Source of the DNA: Chamaea fasciata
Lineage: Eukaryota > Chordata > Aves > Passeriformes > Sylviidae
Assembly: GCA_029207755.1 (NCBI GenBank)
Contig: JARCOQ010000004.1
Span: 37,235,685 to 37,299,684 of the forward strand
DNA: 64,000 nucleotides
Direction of reading: 5' to 3'
The position numbers and the translations under genes were made by a program. The notes under the pieces are model-generated. The model saw only the letters and a program-made list of their open reading frames with translations, searched no databases and was not told the origin of the DNA. Positions 1 through 10,589 of this stretch are shown here, in pieces. Position 1 is the stretch's first letter, and every line of letters begins with the position of its first letter.

Positions 1-443
1 GGTTCTGTGGTTCTATGACCATAACATCTTTAATTAGCCATTTTTCCAATCCAGTCAGCATGAAAAGTTGTATTTGCTTTTGCTGTGCAATTGCATGTCT
101 TATTTTTTGATAATTACAATGCTGGCAGCTTCCAGAAAACTTCCCTCCATGACAGATTAATTGCTTTTGTACATTGACTAAATATTTAGGTCAGTTTTCT
201 TCATGCATTTTCAGATTTTATTAAACTTTGATTACATTTAGTGATAGTATACTGGTTTCACAAGTAGTTTCCATTTGCTTGTGGGGTTTTTAATTTTTTT
301 CCCGGATTGGCTAATCATTATCATAACATTAGTAGTATTTTTGCTACATGCAGTTCTGTCTTTATGCTCTTTTTCATTTTCTTTCCTATTTTCATCAATT
401 TCTTCTAAATTTTTTTTTAGTTTTTTTTTTTTTTTTAGTTTTT

Positions 444-475
<32 letters not shown>

Positions 476-1271
476 CAATGCACAGATAATAAGTAAAAGA
501 TATTAGAAAGCTGTCACATCCTATGTGATTTCACCATGGGGAGAGAAGGAAAAAAGTTACTGTGCTTTAGGGAGTTTTGTGCATGCTTGGGGTGTATGTG
601 TGTGTGTGGGGGGGGGGTGTAGGATTCTGCTGTTGTTGTGGGTTTGGGGTTTTTATAGTGTTTTTTTCTTTTTTTACACCCCATCATTTATAGGCAGTAG
701 GCAAGCTGTACACTTAGCAGCAGGATGTAGGAGCTGTTGAGTGGCCTGAATCTGTCATTTAGTCTGTTGTCTTCAGCGGGGTATCTCTGGTCCGTGAGGT
801 GAACCATATCCTCTGTGTCCTGTAACAAATACTGCTTTACTGTAGTAGCCTTTTGCAGACAGACTTGTTAATCCAAAGAATCACCAATTTTAAAAGGATG
901 TTTTTGTACAAGGGGTGGTAATGACACGAGTAACCTTTAATACATTCCAGCATTGACTAAAAATGAGCAGTTGTGTATGTGATTGAAAGCTCTGTAACTG
1001 ATACTGTTACTGCAGTGTTAAAGATGTGAACAGCAGTGCAGACTCAAGAGCAGCTTAACATAAAGCAGAGAAAGAAACATGTAAAAAAATGTGTCAGTTC
1101 TTCAGCACCTGAAGATTGCTTGCTGATGGTTGTGTTGAACAAAATTGCACTGAGGGTTATTTTGCTGTATGTTTGCTGAGTCACATCTCTTTACATGTGT
1201 TCCATGTGTACCAGTGTTAGCTTAAGGACAGAAATATTGGATTAAAATATCGAACATTTGCTTTTAAACAG
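1..1271. other. TRPM6 intron sequence, left edge
   Basis: AT-rich intronic sequence. It holds a long T-rich tract at about 410-472 and a run of ten G at 608-617. Short open frames here derive from the homopolymers. No earlier TRPM6 exon was found, so the large linker exon and the channel exons lie further left. Confidence 0.6.
410..472. repeat. Interrupted poly-T tract
   Basis: About 63 bases that are nearly all T, with a few A and G interruptions. On the minus strand it makes an artefactual poly-lysine reading frame. It could be the tail of an old retroposon, but I see no recognisable element body beside it. Confidence 0.85.
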
Positions 1272-1297
1272 ATTGAGAACTCCAGAGGAAACTGACA
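1272..1297 (+). CDS. TRPM6: TRPM6 micro-exon (26 nt), linker before kinase
   Basis: A pyrimidine-containing acceptor (TTTTAAACAG) precedes 26 bases, and the donor GTAAGT follows directly. Read with one leading base, it gives LRTPEETD plus one base. That base joins the first two bases of the next exon to make an Asn codon, so the phase fits. This piece lies in the weakly conserved linker, so support comes from splice sites and phase, not from similarity. It is the least certain of the nine exons. Confidence 0.6.
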
Positions 1298-3019
1298 GTA
1301 AGTTTTTCATTTCTTGTCACCCACTTTTATTCCCATCTGCAATTCTCATGCTGGCAAATCTGAAGTACAAAATCCAAAATGAAGTTCATTCACTGTAGTT
1401 GATGATTATAGCATTAATATTGTTTCATGTATTGGGAACTAATTTGCACTTTAAAGTGAAAGACTTTTTTATGAGAAACTTGTTTTCCTCATAACAACTG
1501 CACAATCTTAAAGGAAAAGAGATTATTTTTACTCTAGTCTGCACAGTATTGTTGACCTTTCAGCAGAAAGAAACTCTTTAAGATGCTGCTGCTTTGATCT
1601 GTGACAGTCCAAGTGATCTCCTGGTTAAACTAGGGTATATGTCTGAAGGTAGATTGCGATATAAGATTTTTAATGTATGCTTGATTTTTAAAATTTCAAT
1701 ATCTCTGTTTGTGTTGTTTACCTGGAATTCTGAAATCTGTGAAGGAAGGAATTTATCATGAAATGAAGAAATTAAAGGTTTTAGTGGGGAATCACTTCAT
1801 TCCTCAAGAGCAGAGTGTTAGTAAACTTCACTGGTGTTTTTTGTGTTTTAGTCCATCTTCCAGTTTTCCTGGCATGACCCTTAGCTGTGCAGCTGTGCAG
1901 CTGTGCACCTCTCTTTTTGAGAATAGCTGTGGTGCAGGAATGGGTTGCTCCTAGTCTTATCTCTGCTTCATGGGCTGCTCTTTCCTGGTCCATCTGTGCA
2001 CAAAACTCTGCAGTGCTGAACCATTCTGCTGCAAGTAGAGTGAGTTGCAAGGCTGCTCTCTAGAGCACACCATCGTTTTGATTAAAATCCAGTTTTTCCA
2101 TTCTCAAAAGGCCCCGTTTCATATCTTGTTTTTTTTGCAGCAAAATGCTGCAAAAGTAGATGAGTCCAGCAAGAAAATATCACAAGGGACTTTGAATTAT
2201 TAAGGAGAATGAAAAATGCTCACCCTTCCCCCCAAATCCATAGATGTTTCCATGTAAGATCTTTTTCACCAGGTGGGAGAGTAAAAGCAATTAGAATACA
2301 CCAAGAAGAAAGTGTAAAGTTCAAAAATTTTGGTGAACATTATTTTGATTATCTTGTTTTTTGAAAATTAATAGTATTACAGTATATATATACTGAAATT
2401 TGGCACCTTGAAGGATGGTTTTTCAGGAGAACAAAATTATTTTATCTAGTTCATGAAAATGTGTTCATTATTCTTGGTTGTATTAAAAAGGTTTTTTTAT
2501 GAAGCAAAGATTTTTGGACCAAATTTGATCTGAGTCTGTTAAATATTTAACTACCAAAAATGTTTGTCTGATTGTATTTTAACAGCACTTTGGCTACTGT
2601 GGGTTAATAGGACAGTATTAGTTTAACTTTGGTGCAATAGTACAGTTAATGGAATGCTTCATGGCAGACGAAGGAGTTGGAAAATTCATGTCTTTGGGAG
2701 GCCATAAAGCATGGTGGATATCAAAGTGTTTTTCATATCCCAGGCTTCTAGCTGGCTTAACATATCCTTGAGGTTAATATCTCATTTCCCTCACCATTTC
2801 CTTGGATAAATAAGTCGTATTACACTGATGACTGAAATTTACAATATACAGTACATGATAATGTAGTTGAAGCCCGCAAGTAATTCTCCCCTTTAGGATG
2901 CTGAGCCAGCAATTCTGATTAATCCGTTTTGTGATAAACTCTGAGGTGGAAAGTATAAAACATCATGCTTTTTTTCTGCTATAATAATTAATACAACAAT
3001 CCTTTAAACATTATTTCAG
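1298..3019. other. TRPM6 intron, no gene seen
   Basis: Unique-looking intronic DNA. The only repeat noted is a triplicated 9-mer (AGCTGTGC-type units) around 1,882-1,908. A good acceptor-like TTTTTTTTGCAG occurs at about 2,138 but no downstream donor or conserved reading supports an exon. Confidence 0.55.
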
Positions 3020-3070
3020 ATATCTTCTCCTGCTTGAAAACGTCTCAGGATTTGCATCTTCACTACTCAG
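3020..3070 (+). CDS. TRPM6: TRPM6 exon (51 nt), linker before kinase
   Basis: The acceptor TTATTTCAG and donor GTAAGC bound 51 bases. They read IFSCLKTSQDLHLHYS plus one G, which completes an Ala codon with the next exon to give HYSAVERNN. That junction sequence is characteristic of the segment just before the TRPM6/7 kinase domain. The following intron (3,071-13,019) is large and full of retroelements. Confidence 0.85.
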
Positions 3071-5256
3071 GTAAGCAGGAGGTAAAATAATAAGAATGAC
3101 AGCTGAGGAATTTAAGAAATTAGAAAGAACATTAGTTCTCACTTTGTCATCCACTGTGATTTTCATTTTGAGGACTTGCGCAACTGCCCACTGCCAAGAA
3201 GGTTCTGTGTTAATTCATGTCTTACACTTCAATGAAAGAATTATTGATTTTTTTTGTTGTTGTTGCTGATAATTGCTTCATTCTGGGTATTTATGGCAAA
3301 TCCAGAGCAGAATGTAGACAGTCACTTTCAAAATCTCAGTAGAAGTCATGAATACAGGTCAGATTCCTGAGGGGGCAGAGAAGGCACTTGTTTGTTTATA
3401 GCTGTCAGTCCCCTCATTCCTCCCAAATTGTCCTCTGTACTTTCTGGAATTCTTTTCTTCAGTTAATTGGTCCTGTACTACTTAATCTGTGTCTGTATAT
3501 TTATGAACTCCTGAAAATCTGGCAGTGAATAAATCCTTGAATGCTAATTGCCTGCAGTCCTGCCTTTCCCTGAGCTGAGTGTGCAGAGATTTTCCCACAA
3601 GGCCTGGATGTTTTTCCAGGAGGAGAACAGAGCAGTAATTGCCAGTAGATGTCACCATTGCCCACAGGACTTGGCCTCCGTTACAGGCAGGGCTGGAATA
3701 AACCAGAATTAATAACAGCCTGCTTAAATTCAAAATTTACGCAGTTTTCACTGGGAATAACACCTCCTTGTTTGCAATCAGCTGTGCAGATGTAATTTCT
3801 CTGGCATGGTGGCGTTGTTGCAGTTATTGATTTGTTGCTTGCTAGGTATGCTATTTTAAATTACATTGGACTTGTTAGCACAGAAAGAAGTGTTTTAACT
3901 TATGAGTTGACAAATTTCTTCAGAGATTTTCAATGTAGGTTTTCTTTCCTCAGGAAGATTAGGACAGAATTTAGCCAACTAGGTCCAAAAATCGTCCAAT
4001 AGAATTCTATACCACATATTGTTTTGGTGTTATTTTTGCTATCAGTTTGAGCAAGCAAATATAATCCTGCCTCTCTGCATACCCGAAAGAACTAGATCTT
4101 TGTCCCAAGTTTGGCAGCTGCTGTGAGTCAATGTCACATGGCTTCTCAAAGTTTTAGAGTGACTGCTGGCAGGGTCTGACAGGCGGCATAGATTTTAGCA
4201 GCTCCTCTGTTCACATCCTTCTTCCTGCTATGCTCTGATTTCATGATCAGTGTGCTCTTAGTACAGCACCAAAAGATCTTGTTTTTCAGTCCATGTTCCA
4301 ACATTGTTCAGACATAGTAACCAACTCCTGCTGAATTTGGTATATGTAAACAGCCTTGAACTGCAGTAGGAAGTGCAGATCTTCTCAAATGAGGACCCCA
4401 GTTCATGGGGTGGATGTGTCATGGGTGCCCTTTGCTCTGGCCTTCTGGACTCAATAACCTCCAATTAAATTTTGCTCAAGGAAGTCATCTTAAAAGAAGC
4501 ATAGATAAGGTCCCAACTCCCTAAGTTCCATAAGATCCAGAGTTTGTTACCATGGCTTTTTTGTTACCCTGCAGAGAAACACAGCTCTGCTGTGGTTGAA
4601 TGTCCTGGGGTGGCTTTATGATGCTTTTATCTCCAGTTGCCCTAAACCAGGACATTGACTCTCTTCTTTGGTTCACTCTCTGCTCTGGATGATGGTTTTA
4701 CCTTCATCCATTGAATAGGGAAATTAGACAGTCAGAACTGTAGCATTCAGATTGCCTTCTAGTTCTAGGAATGCCTTACTTCTTTACACTTCTCTCCCCC
4801 TTCCTGATAACTCAGTCATTGTGAAAACAAATCCATAAATATTTGGTTGACTCTCTGAAGTTTTGAAGGTGTTTGCCTGAGAAATAAGCTGCAAGTTGGG
4901 GAGATACAATAATATTGTTGATGTTTTCTGGCAAGAAGCCTGTATGAAGAAACAGTACTCTGTGCAGGGAAAGTTTAGATTTTCCTGTCATACCTTGCTA
5001 AATTTCCAGGTGCTTCTAACCCTGACAAGACAAAGAAGGCAGTTGGGGTCAAGGCATCTCATCAGCACAGTGTGACTGTGAGTGTTGCTGCACTGGAGTT
5101 GTCAGGAGCAGCATGCAGAAGCAACCCTTTGTGAAAAGAGAAGGATGGCAGATAGCAGAAGAAGTCCTTCTAAGGCAGGGTGCAAAGGGCTTTCCCAGGC
5201 AGCACGTTTCTTTGCAAGGAGGCAATTCACGAACAGGGTGAGATATGATGGGTCAG
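3071..5256. other. TRPM6 intron, before the retroelement block
   Basis: No exon or named gene seen. The only structured item is the 54-bp LTR-derived element at 4,601-4,654, listed separately. The open frames between 5,082 and 5,400 on both strands overlap each other and match nothing I recognise. Confidence 0.55.
4601..4654. mobile_element. 54-bp mini-LTR-like element with terminal inverted repeats
   Basis: The segment opens with TGTCCTGGGG and closes with AAACCAGGACA, so 8 bases at each end are exact inverted complements. The same termini bound the 611-bp LTR at 27,563-28,173. The flanks are TTGAA and TTGAC, a 4-of-5 match to a 5-bp target duplication. This looks like an LTR insertion that kept both ends and lost its interior, or a very short non-autonomous derivative. 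Confidence 0.55.
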
Positions 5257-5664
5257 TATCCTGGTTCTGGCCAGAAGGGGACATGAGTAGGATCTGGAGG
5301 TTATTTTTTACCAATTCAGATAATTTTGATGGTGATGGAGAAGGGGTCCCATCCATGTTGGGGTAGCAGAGGTTAGCTTGTTGCTGGTTTCTGTGCATTG
5401 AGTATTCACACAGGAATTGTTTGCCTCTCTTGTACCCCCTGTTATTAATACTACTTCTGTTCCTTTCATTTTCCTATTTCATTGCTGTTTCCAGTAAATT
5501 GATGTTATCTAAACCTATGATCTTTAACTCTTGTGTCTCCAATCCTCTCCATTGTGCAACTGGGAGGAGAGGGAGGGTGAGGGGGGAAGTGAACAAGCAG
5601 TGCGTGGTCTGGAATGCTTCAGTGGAAACACTGAACTGGGGAACACCATTCCTAAACTGCAGCA
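5257..5664 (+). mobile_element. ERVL-type LTR, copy 1 (probable 5' LTR)
   Basis: The block starts near TATCCTGGTTCTGGCC and ends near CCTAAACTGCAGCA. It aligns by eye along most of its length with the LTR at 12,409-12,845. Shared stretches include TTGCTGTTTCCAG (5,482-5,494), GATCTTTAACTCTTGTG, the GGGAGGAGAGGGAGGGTGAG purine stretch and CATTCCTAAAC near the end. TGTCCTG...-type LTRs are widespread in birds. Its place directly upstream of gag/pol remnants in the same orientation suits a 5' LTR. Boundaries are uncertain by about ten bases. Confidence 0.6.
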
Positions 5665-5672
5665 ACCTTATT

Positions 5673-5681
5673 TGGTGTTCC
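5673..5681 (+). promoter_or_regulatory. Possible tRNA primer-binding site remnant
   Basis: TGGTGTTCC lies nine bases after the proposed LTR end. A TGG-initial primer-binding site is expected just downstream of a 5' LTR. The match is short and the spacing is slightly long, so this is only a candidate. Confidence 0.25.
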
Positions 5682-5957
5682 ATATGAAATATGAAGAGCT
5701 GAGATAACAACAGCTCTGGTAAGAGTGGGTGGGAAACAAGTATTTGTTGTATTAAGTATGTCACAATGTTGTAACCTAATCCTATGTGTTTCAGTATAGG
5801 CACTATGTGGCCATTGAGGTGCTCCTTTTCAGAGCAGAGAGAGGGATGGGGATTGCTTTGTTGCTGAACTGTGTGATATCAGCTCACAAAATTATAACCT
5901 CAAGGGCAGTGTGGGTCATTTGTGATGTGTATTCAGTGTTGGTCTTCTACTTTCACC

Positions 5958-6600
5958 TCAGGCACTGCCTTTGGGAAACCATTAACTGTGTCCTGGGCTG
6001 TATCAGGCCCAGCATTTCCAGCTGAACAAGGGACATGATTGTCCTGCCCTGCTCTGCACTGGTGTGGTCTCACCTTGAATACTGTGTGCAGTTTGGGCAC
6101 CACAACATAAAACAGACCTTAAGCTATTGCAGAGCATCCAAAAGAGGGCCTTGAGGTCTGGGGTAGAGGAGGAGCTGCTGTCAGGAGCAGCTGAGGCCAC
6201 TTGGTCTCTTCAGTCTGGGGAAGAGACTGAGGAGAAACTTTACTACAGTCTTCAACATCCTCGCAAGGAGAAGCAGAGGAGCAGACACTGATCTCTTCAC
6301 CCTTGTGACCAATCACAGAATTCAAGGAAATGGCATGAAGCTGAGGCAGAGGTTAGTCAGGTTTGGGCTGGATCTCAGGAAAAGGTTTTTCACCTGGGGA
6401 GCATTTGGGCACTGGAACAGGCTCCCCAGGGAAGAAGTCATAGCACCAAACCTGGCAGAGATCACAAAGCATTTGGGCACCACTCTTAGGCACACAGTAT
6501 GACTCTCAGACGCAGGACCAGGAGCTGGACTTGATGATCCTTATGGGTCTGCTTCCTGATGGATCCCTCAGCATACTCTGTGATTCTGTATTTCTGTAAT
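5958..6600 (+). mobile_element. CR1 LINE, 3' end fragment, plus orientation
   Basis: The stretch contains hallmark CR1 3'-end phrases: CCTGGGCTGTATCAGGCCC, CTTCAGTCTGGGGAAGAGAC, CACTGGAACAGGCTCCCCAG, and the terminal CTTGATGATCCTTATGGGT and TCTGTGATTCTGTATTTCTG. It is 5'-truncated, as CR1 copies usually are, and sits between the ERV LTR and gag, so it probably inserted into the provirus. The ORF2 reading frame is broken throughout. Confidence 0.85.
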
Positions 6601-6830
6601 AATTGTATCCAGCTTGTGAGCAGAACAAGGAAGGATTATTTTCCCCAGCTTTTCAATCCTTTTTCCTCCATGAGGCCTCTTACAACAGCTTTGAAGGATT
6701 TTGAATTCCCTTTGGATATTGAAGAAAGCATGCTTTTGTTGCTAAGTCTGCCAGGTCTCTTCAGTGCAGTCTTACACCCTGATTAGAAAAAGGGATTCTT
6801 AGGAGGGTCGTTCAGACACCTACCCTGAGG

Positions 6831-7458
6831 GTGGATAGTCATGATTGGCCTGTAATGTGGGAGAAAATGGGCCAGCTTTTGAAGGATAATTCTGCTCTAA
6901 TGGCTTGGAAGTTCACCCCTGAACAACTACAGGACCCTGTTAAAGTGGCAGAATATTTGAAAGAAAAATGCTGGGGCAGCTCCAGAGAAACACAAAGTTC
7001 TGCAATGTGCTGGGTCCTGGTTACTATTTATCAGACCCTGCCCACAATACTAGACAGCACCCTCAGGGGGAAGGGGAGCAAAGCAGAACAACAGGCACTG
7101 GGATCACTCAAACTGCAGCTGACCCACAGGAACAACCCATGCTGGTACCAGTTGTTCCTATGCAGAAGAAGAAATTCAAGCCCAAACCAGTGTACATACT
7201 GAAGAGGAAGCAGGGCCCTCAGAATGGGACCAGAGAAAATCACCCCCTAGGTGAGCTGCAAAGTATATGAAAAATTTTCAGTCACCAGTCAGGAGCGTCT
7301 CTGCTGACCTGAGACCTGATGTTGGGATATCACAGCCCATGGTATGGAATGATATGGTAGGGCAACCAAGCAACTGGGATCCCTGTACCGAGATAGGGAC
7401 ATTGACAAAGGGACTGAGACTAGAACAGAAGCAGTCAGAGGTGACTCCTGTCAAGTAA
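6831..7458 (+). pseudogene. ERVL-like gag remnant
   Basis: An open stretch from 6,831 starts MDSHDWPVMWEKMGQLLKD and contains FTPEQLQDPVKVAEYLKEKC. It then shifts frame near 7,030 and continues as a Pro/Gln/Lys-rich segment (VPMQKKKFKPKPVYILKRK) to about 7,266, and again in another frame to 7,458. This is consistent with a retroviral matrix/capsid precursor in the position expected between 5' LTR and protease. At least two frameshifts and several stops make it non-functional. The gag call comes mainly from context. Confidence 0.55.
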
Positions 7459-7479
7459 GAGGGAATGGTGACTATCCAT

Positions 7480-7660
7480 CTCCAGCAACATGAAGATCAT
7501 ATTTTTTCCTTCCTGCTGGCCTGCACCTTGGCTGTGGAAAGGTCCCTCTGCAGGGCCTCCCTGCCTTTGAGGGAGTCAACAGCTCCTTCCAGTTTTGTAT
7601 CATCTGTGAACGTGCTTAATATCCCATCTAGCAAGCTAAAGAGGAAATTTGCCATGCCTT
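7480..7660 (-). mobile_element. CR1-like fragment, minus orientation
   Basis: The plus strand reads like the complement of CR1 ORF2, including TTTGAGGGAGTCAACAGCTC, then TTCCAGTTTTGTATCATCTG and AACGTGCTTAATATCCCATC. It interrupts the gag remnant, implying an insertion after the provirus integrated. Ends are approximate. Confidence 0.5.
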
Positions 7661-7669
7661 AGCAGTATG

Positions 7670-8090
7670 GACCAGAGTCTCTGCTATTGGGAGCAAGTAC
7701 CGCCCTGCTCAAGAGAGGGTACATGCCATGAGGTAACGTGGTTGTTTTTGTTCTGTTTTTTTTTTTTTTTTTTTTTTTCTACATTTGACCATGGAGAGAA
7801 CATGAGGAAGTAGGATGGAAAACCCACCTTTGCTCTGGCAGCACAAGTATATGGGTTGAGAGGAAGAACATTCATCAAATGTCACTCCAGTTTCCAATGA
7901 GCAAGTCCTCAGACAGAGTCAAAGGACTGATGTTATTTCCAATCCTCTTGAAAGGATCTCCAGTTCATATTTACAAGAAATAGCAATGAGTATCACGACC
8001 AGAACTAGAAAAGCCCTTCCTCCATCCATGTGGACAATCAGATCTATCGGACTGTGTGGATCCAATGACTTGGCACATCAAACCCTCAAG
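7670..8090 (+). pseudogene. Downstream gag remnant and poly-T interruption
   Basis: Short coding-like pieces flank a run of 23 T at 7,756-7,778. The piece after it reads MREHEEVGW in one frame and ENMRKWDGKPTFALAA in another. These resemble retroviral gag tail sequence only loosely. The poly-T may be expanded from a smaller tract or may be a retroposon tail on the opposite strand. Confidence 0.35.
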
Positions 8091-8093
8091 AAC

Positions 8094-8340
8094 CTAAGTC
8101 TTTAGTTGACACCGATGCACAGTGTACCCTAATGCCATCAAGATATGTAGGGGCAGCGTCCATCTCTGTTTTTGAGGTGACAGGGAGCTGCCCAGCTGAC
8201 TGTACTGGAAGCTGAAGTCACCCTGACTGGGAATGAATGGCAAACACACCTCATTGTGACTGGCCCAGAGGCCCCGTGCGTCCTTGGCAGATATTACCTC
8301 AGGAGAGGGTATTACAAGGACCCAAAAAGGCATCACTGGG
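8094..8340 (+). pseudogene. ERVL-like protease remnant
   Basis: The plus-strand frame around 8,101-8,160 reads SLVDTDAQCTLMPSRYVGAA, matching the layout of a retropepsin active site (Asp-Thr/Ser-Gly) in which the third residue is changed. Further on, EAPCVLGRYYL-like sequence appears in a shifted frame. Stops and shifts show decay. Its position between gag and reverse transcriptase fits. Confidence 0.6.
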
Positions 8341-8539
8341 CTTTTGGGAAACCTGTAGAGACAGAGGAAACTAGGCAGCTGAATACCTTGCCTGATCTCT
8401 CAGAGGACCCCTCTGCTGTGATTGAAGGATAACAGCTACTTATTGAAGGATTGAAGAATAATAGGTACTGATGGCTACCACAGCAGTGCAGTGTCGACAA
8501 TATCACACCAACCAGGACTCTGTGACCCCCATCTATGAG

Positions 8540-9060
8540 GTGATTCCTGAACTGGAGAGTCAGGTCAGCAAGACTTGCTCACTCCTTAATGGCCCTATGG
8601 AGCCAGTGTGTAAGTCCAGTGGAGAATGGAGACTGACAGTGGACTACCATGGCCTGAAGGAAGTCACACCACCACTGAGTGCTGCAGTGCTGGACTCCAA
8701 TGAAGCTCCAATGCTGGAGCTTCAGTATGAACTGGAGTCCAGGGCAGCAGAGTGGTGCCACCATCAATATTACAAATGTGCTTTTCTCTATTCCTTTAGC
8801 AGCAAGGTGCAAGCCACGGTGTGCTTTCACTTGGAAGGACATCCAGCACACCTGGAACCGGCTGCCCCAGGGATGGAAATACAGCCATAGGATTTTTGTT
8901 GGACTGATCCAGACTGCTCTGGAAAAGGGAGAGGTTCCAGAACATTTGCAATACGTTAATGACTTGTGTGACAACACAGCAGAGGAAGCTTTTGAGTAAG
9001 GGGAGAAGATAATCCAAATTGTCCTATAGGCCAGTCCTGCCATAAAGCAAAGTAAGATTT
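8540..9060 (+). pseudogene. ERVL-like reverse transcriptase remnant
   Basis: The open frame contains SGEWRLTVDYHGLKEVTPPL, a recognisable RT fingers motif. Then, after a frame change, come WKDIQHTWNRLPQGWKYS and QYVNDLCDNTAEEAFE. The last corresponds to the RT active-site YXDD box, here YVND at 8,952-8,963, so one catalytic Asp is Asn. With the frameshifts, this copy cannot encode active enzyme. Confidence 0.8.
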
Positions 9061-10539
9061 AAAGACCTGCCCAGGAAATTCAGTTTTCAGAAGTAAAATG
9101 GCAGGATGGACGTTGTCAGATTCCAATTGGCGTGGTCAGCAAAATAGTAGCTATGTCCCCACCAACCAGCAACAAGGACACACAGGCTGTCCTTCACACT
9201 CTGGGTTTTTGGAGAATGCATAGTCCAGATTACAGTTAGATTGTGAGTTCTTTCTATCTTGTGACTCAGAAGAAGAATGATGTTAGGTGGGATTCTGAAC
9301 AACAACAAGTTTTTGTAAATTTAAACAGGAGATTAATTTGTAGCAATAGCCCCTGGGACAGCTAGGACTGGACAAAATGTGAAAACTGTGCTCTACACTG
9401 CAGATGGGGAGAATGGTCCTCCCTGGAGTCTCTGACTAAATGTACCCATGGAGACTTGAGGATCATCCCTGTGGTTCTGGAGGCAGGAATACAAAGGACC
9501 TGAGGCCTACTACAGCCCAACTGAAAAAGATCCTGGCAGCTTATGAAGGGGTTTGAGCTGCTTTGAAAATATACCTCCGCAGTCCCCCTTTGGGACTAGC
9601 TCTTGAGAGGCTTTGGCGGGATATCTCAGAGGGACAGGACAAAAGATTCCAAAAGAGGCTCTTACCCCAGAATTATTCCAAGGCGTTTATTCTTGAAGGG
9701 TTCCAGGGGGCAAGAGAGAGAACAAGGAAGTACAGGGGTCTTATCTAGTCTCCCACTCTGGGACGATGGCTGGCACTCAGCCAATTAGGTCAAGAAAGGA
9801 AGGAAAGGTCAAACCATATGGTTACAGGCATTAGGGGTCTTGGGGGGAAAACCCATTCCCCAGAGAATTACAACACTGCTTCAGAAGTGATAGGCACCAA
9901 AACACAGCTCCTCCTGGCACCCTGTCTGACAGTGCTGGGCTGGGTGTTCGAAGGGAAAGTCCGTGCCATACATCATGCCACTGATACTACATGGAGTAAG
10001 TGGATCACTCAAATCACACAAGCTTCAATAGGAAATCCCAGTCACCCAGGGATCTTGGAATACATCACAAATTGGCTCAAAGGTGAAAATTTCGTAATAT
10101 CATCAGAAGAAAAGGTGGGAAAGGTGACACGTCCTGAGGAGGTCCCGCCATATAATCAGCTACCAGCAAATGAAAAGTGGTACACTCTCTGATGCTTCCT
10201 GATGTGTTGGAGGGACACACCAAAAATGGGAAGCTGCTGCATGGAGTCCTACATGGCATATCACAGAAACTTTGGAGGGACAAGGTGGATCAAGTCAGGT
10301 TGCAGAGCTGAAAGTATTTCAGCTGGCTTTAAATATCACTGTATGAGAGAAATGGCCAGTGCTCTACCTGTATATTGACTTATGAATGGTAGCAAATGCT
10401 CTGTAGGGGTGGCTTGAGTGGTGGAAAAAGATAAATAGGCTGTGCAGAGGTAAACCTATCCAGGCTGCTGAACTGTGGAATAACATCACTGCCTACACTG
10501 CCTTTGTAGAGAAGCTGGCTGTAAAAGCACATCGTGCAG

Positions 10540-10540
<1 letters not shown>
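9061..10540 (+). pseudogene. ERVL-like RT connection and RNase H remnant
   Basis: Broken reading frames continue the pol order. A better segment at 9,830-10,192 includes WVFEGKVRAIHHATDTTWSK and GILEYITNWLKGE, ending KWYTL then a stop where the RNase H Asp motif should begin. A second piece reading LPVY then a stop (about 10,365) would correspond to another RNase H active-site region. About 9,570-9,780 does not read like pol in any frame and may be a separate small insertion. Confidence 0.6.

Positions 10541-10541
<1 letters not shown>

Positions 10542-10575
<34 letters not shown>
10542..10575. repeat. (AC)17 microsatellite
   Basis: Seventeen uninterrupted AC units followed by CGCGCG, within the pol remnant. 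It is long enough to be polymorphic. Confidence 0.97.
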
Positions 10576-10577
<2 letters not shown>

Positions 10578-10589
10578 GCGAGATGGGTT

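Noticed and set aside
238..496. Lys- or Phe-rich open frames on both strands
   Set aside because: They are translations of the poly-T/poly-A tract, with no splice or family support.
2128..2220. Possible TRPM6 exon after TTTTTTTTGCAG
   Set aside because: The reading AKVDESSKKISQGTLNY stops at once and no GT donor follows. The exons at 1,272 and 3,020 already join in phase without it.
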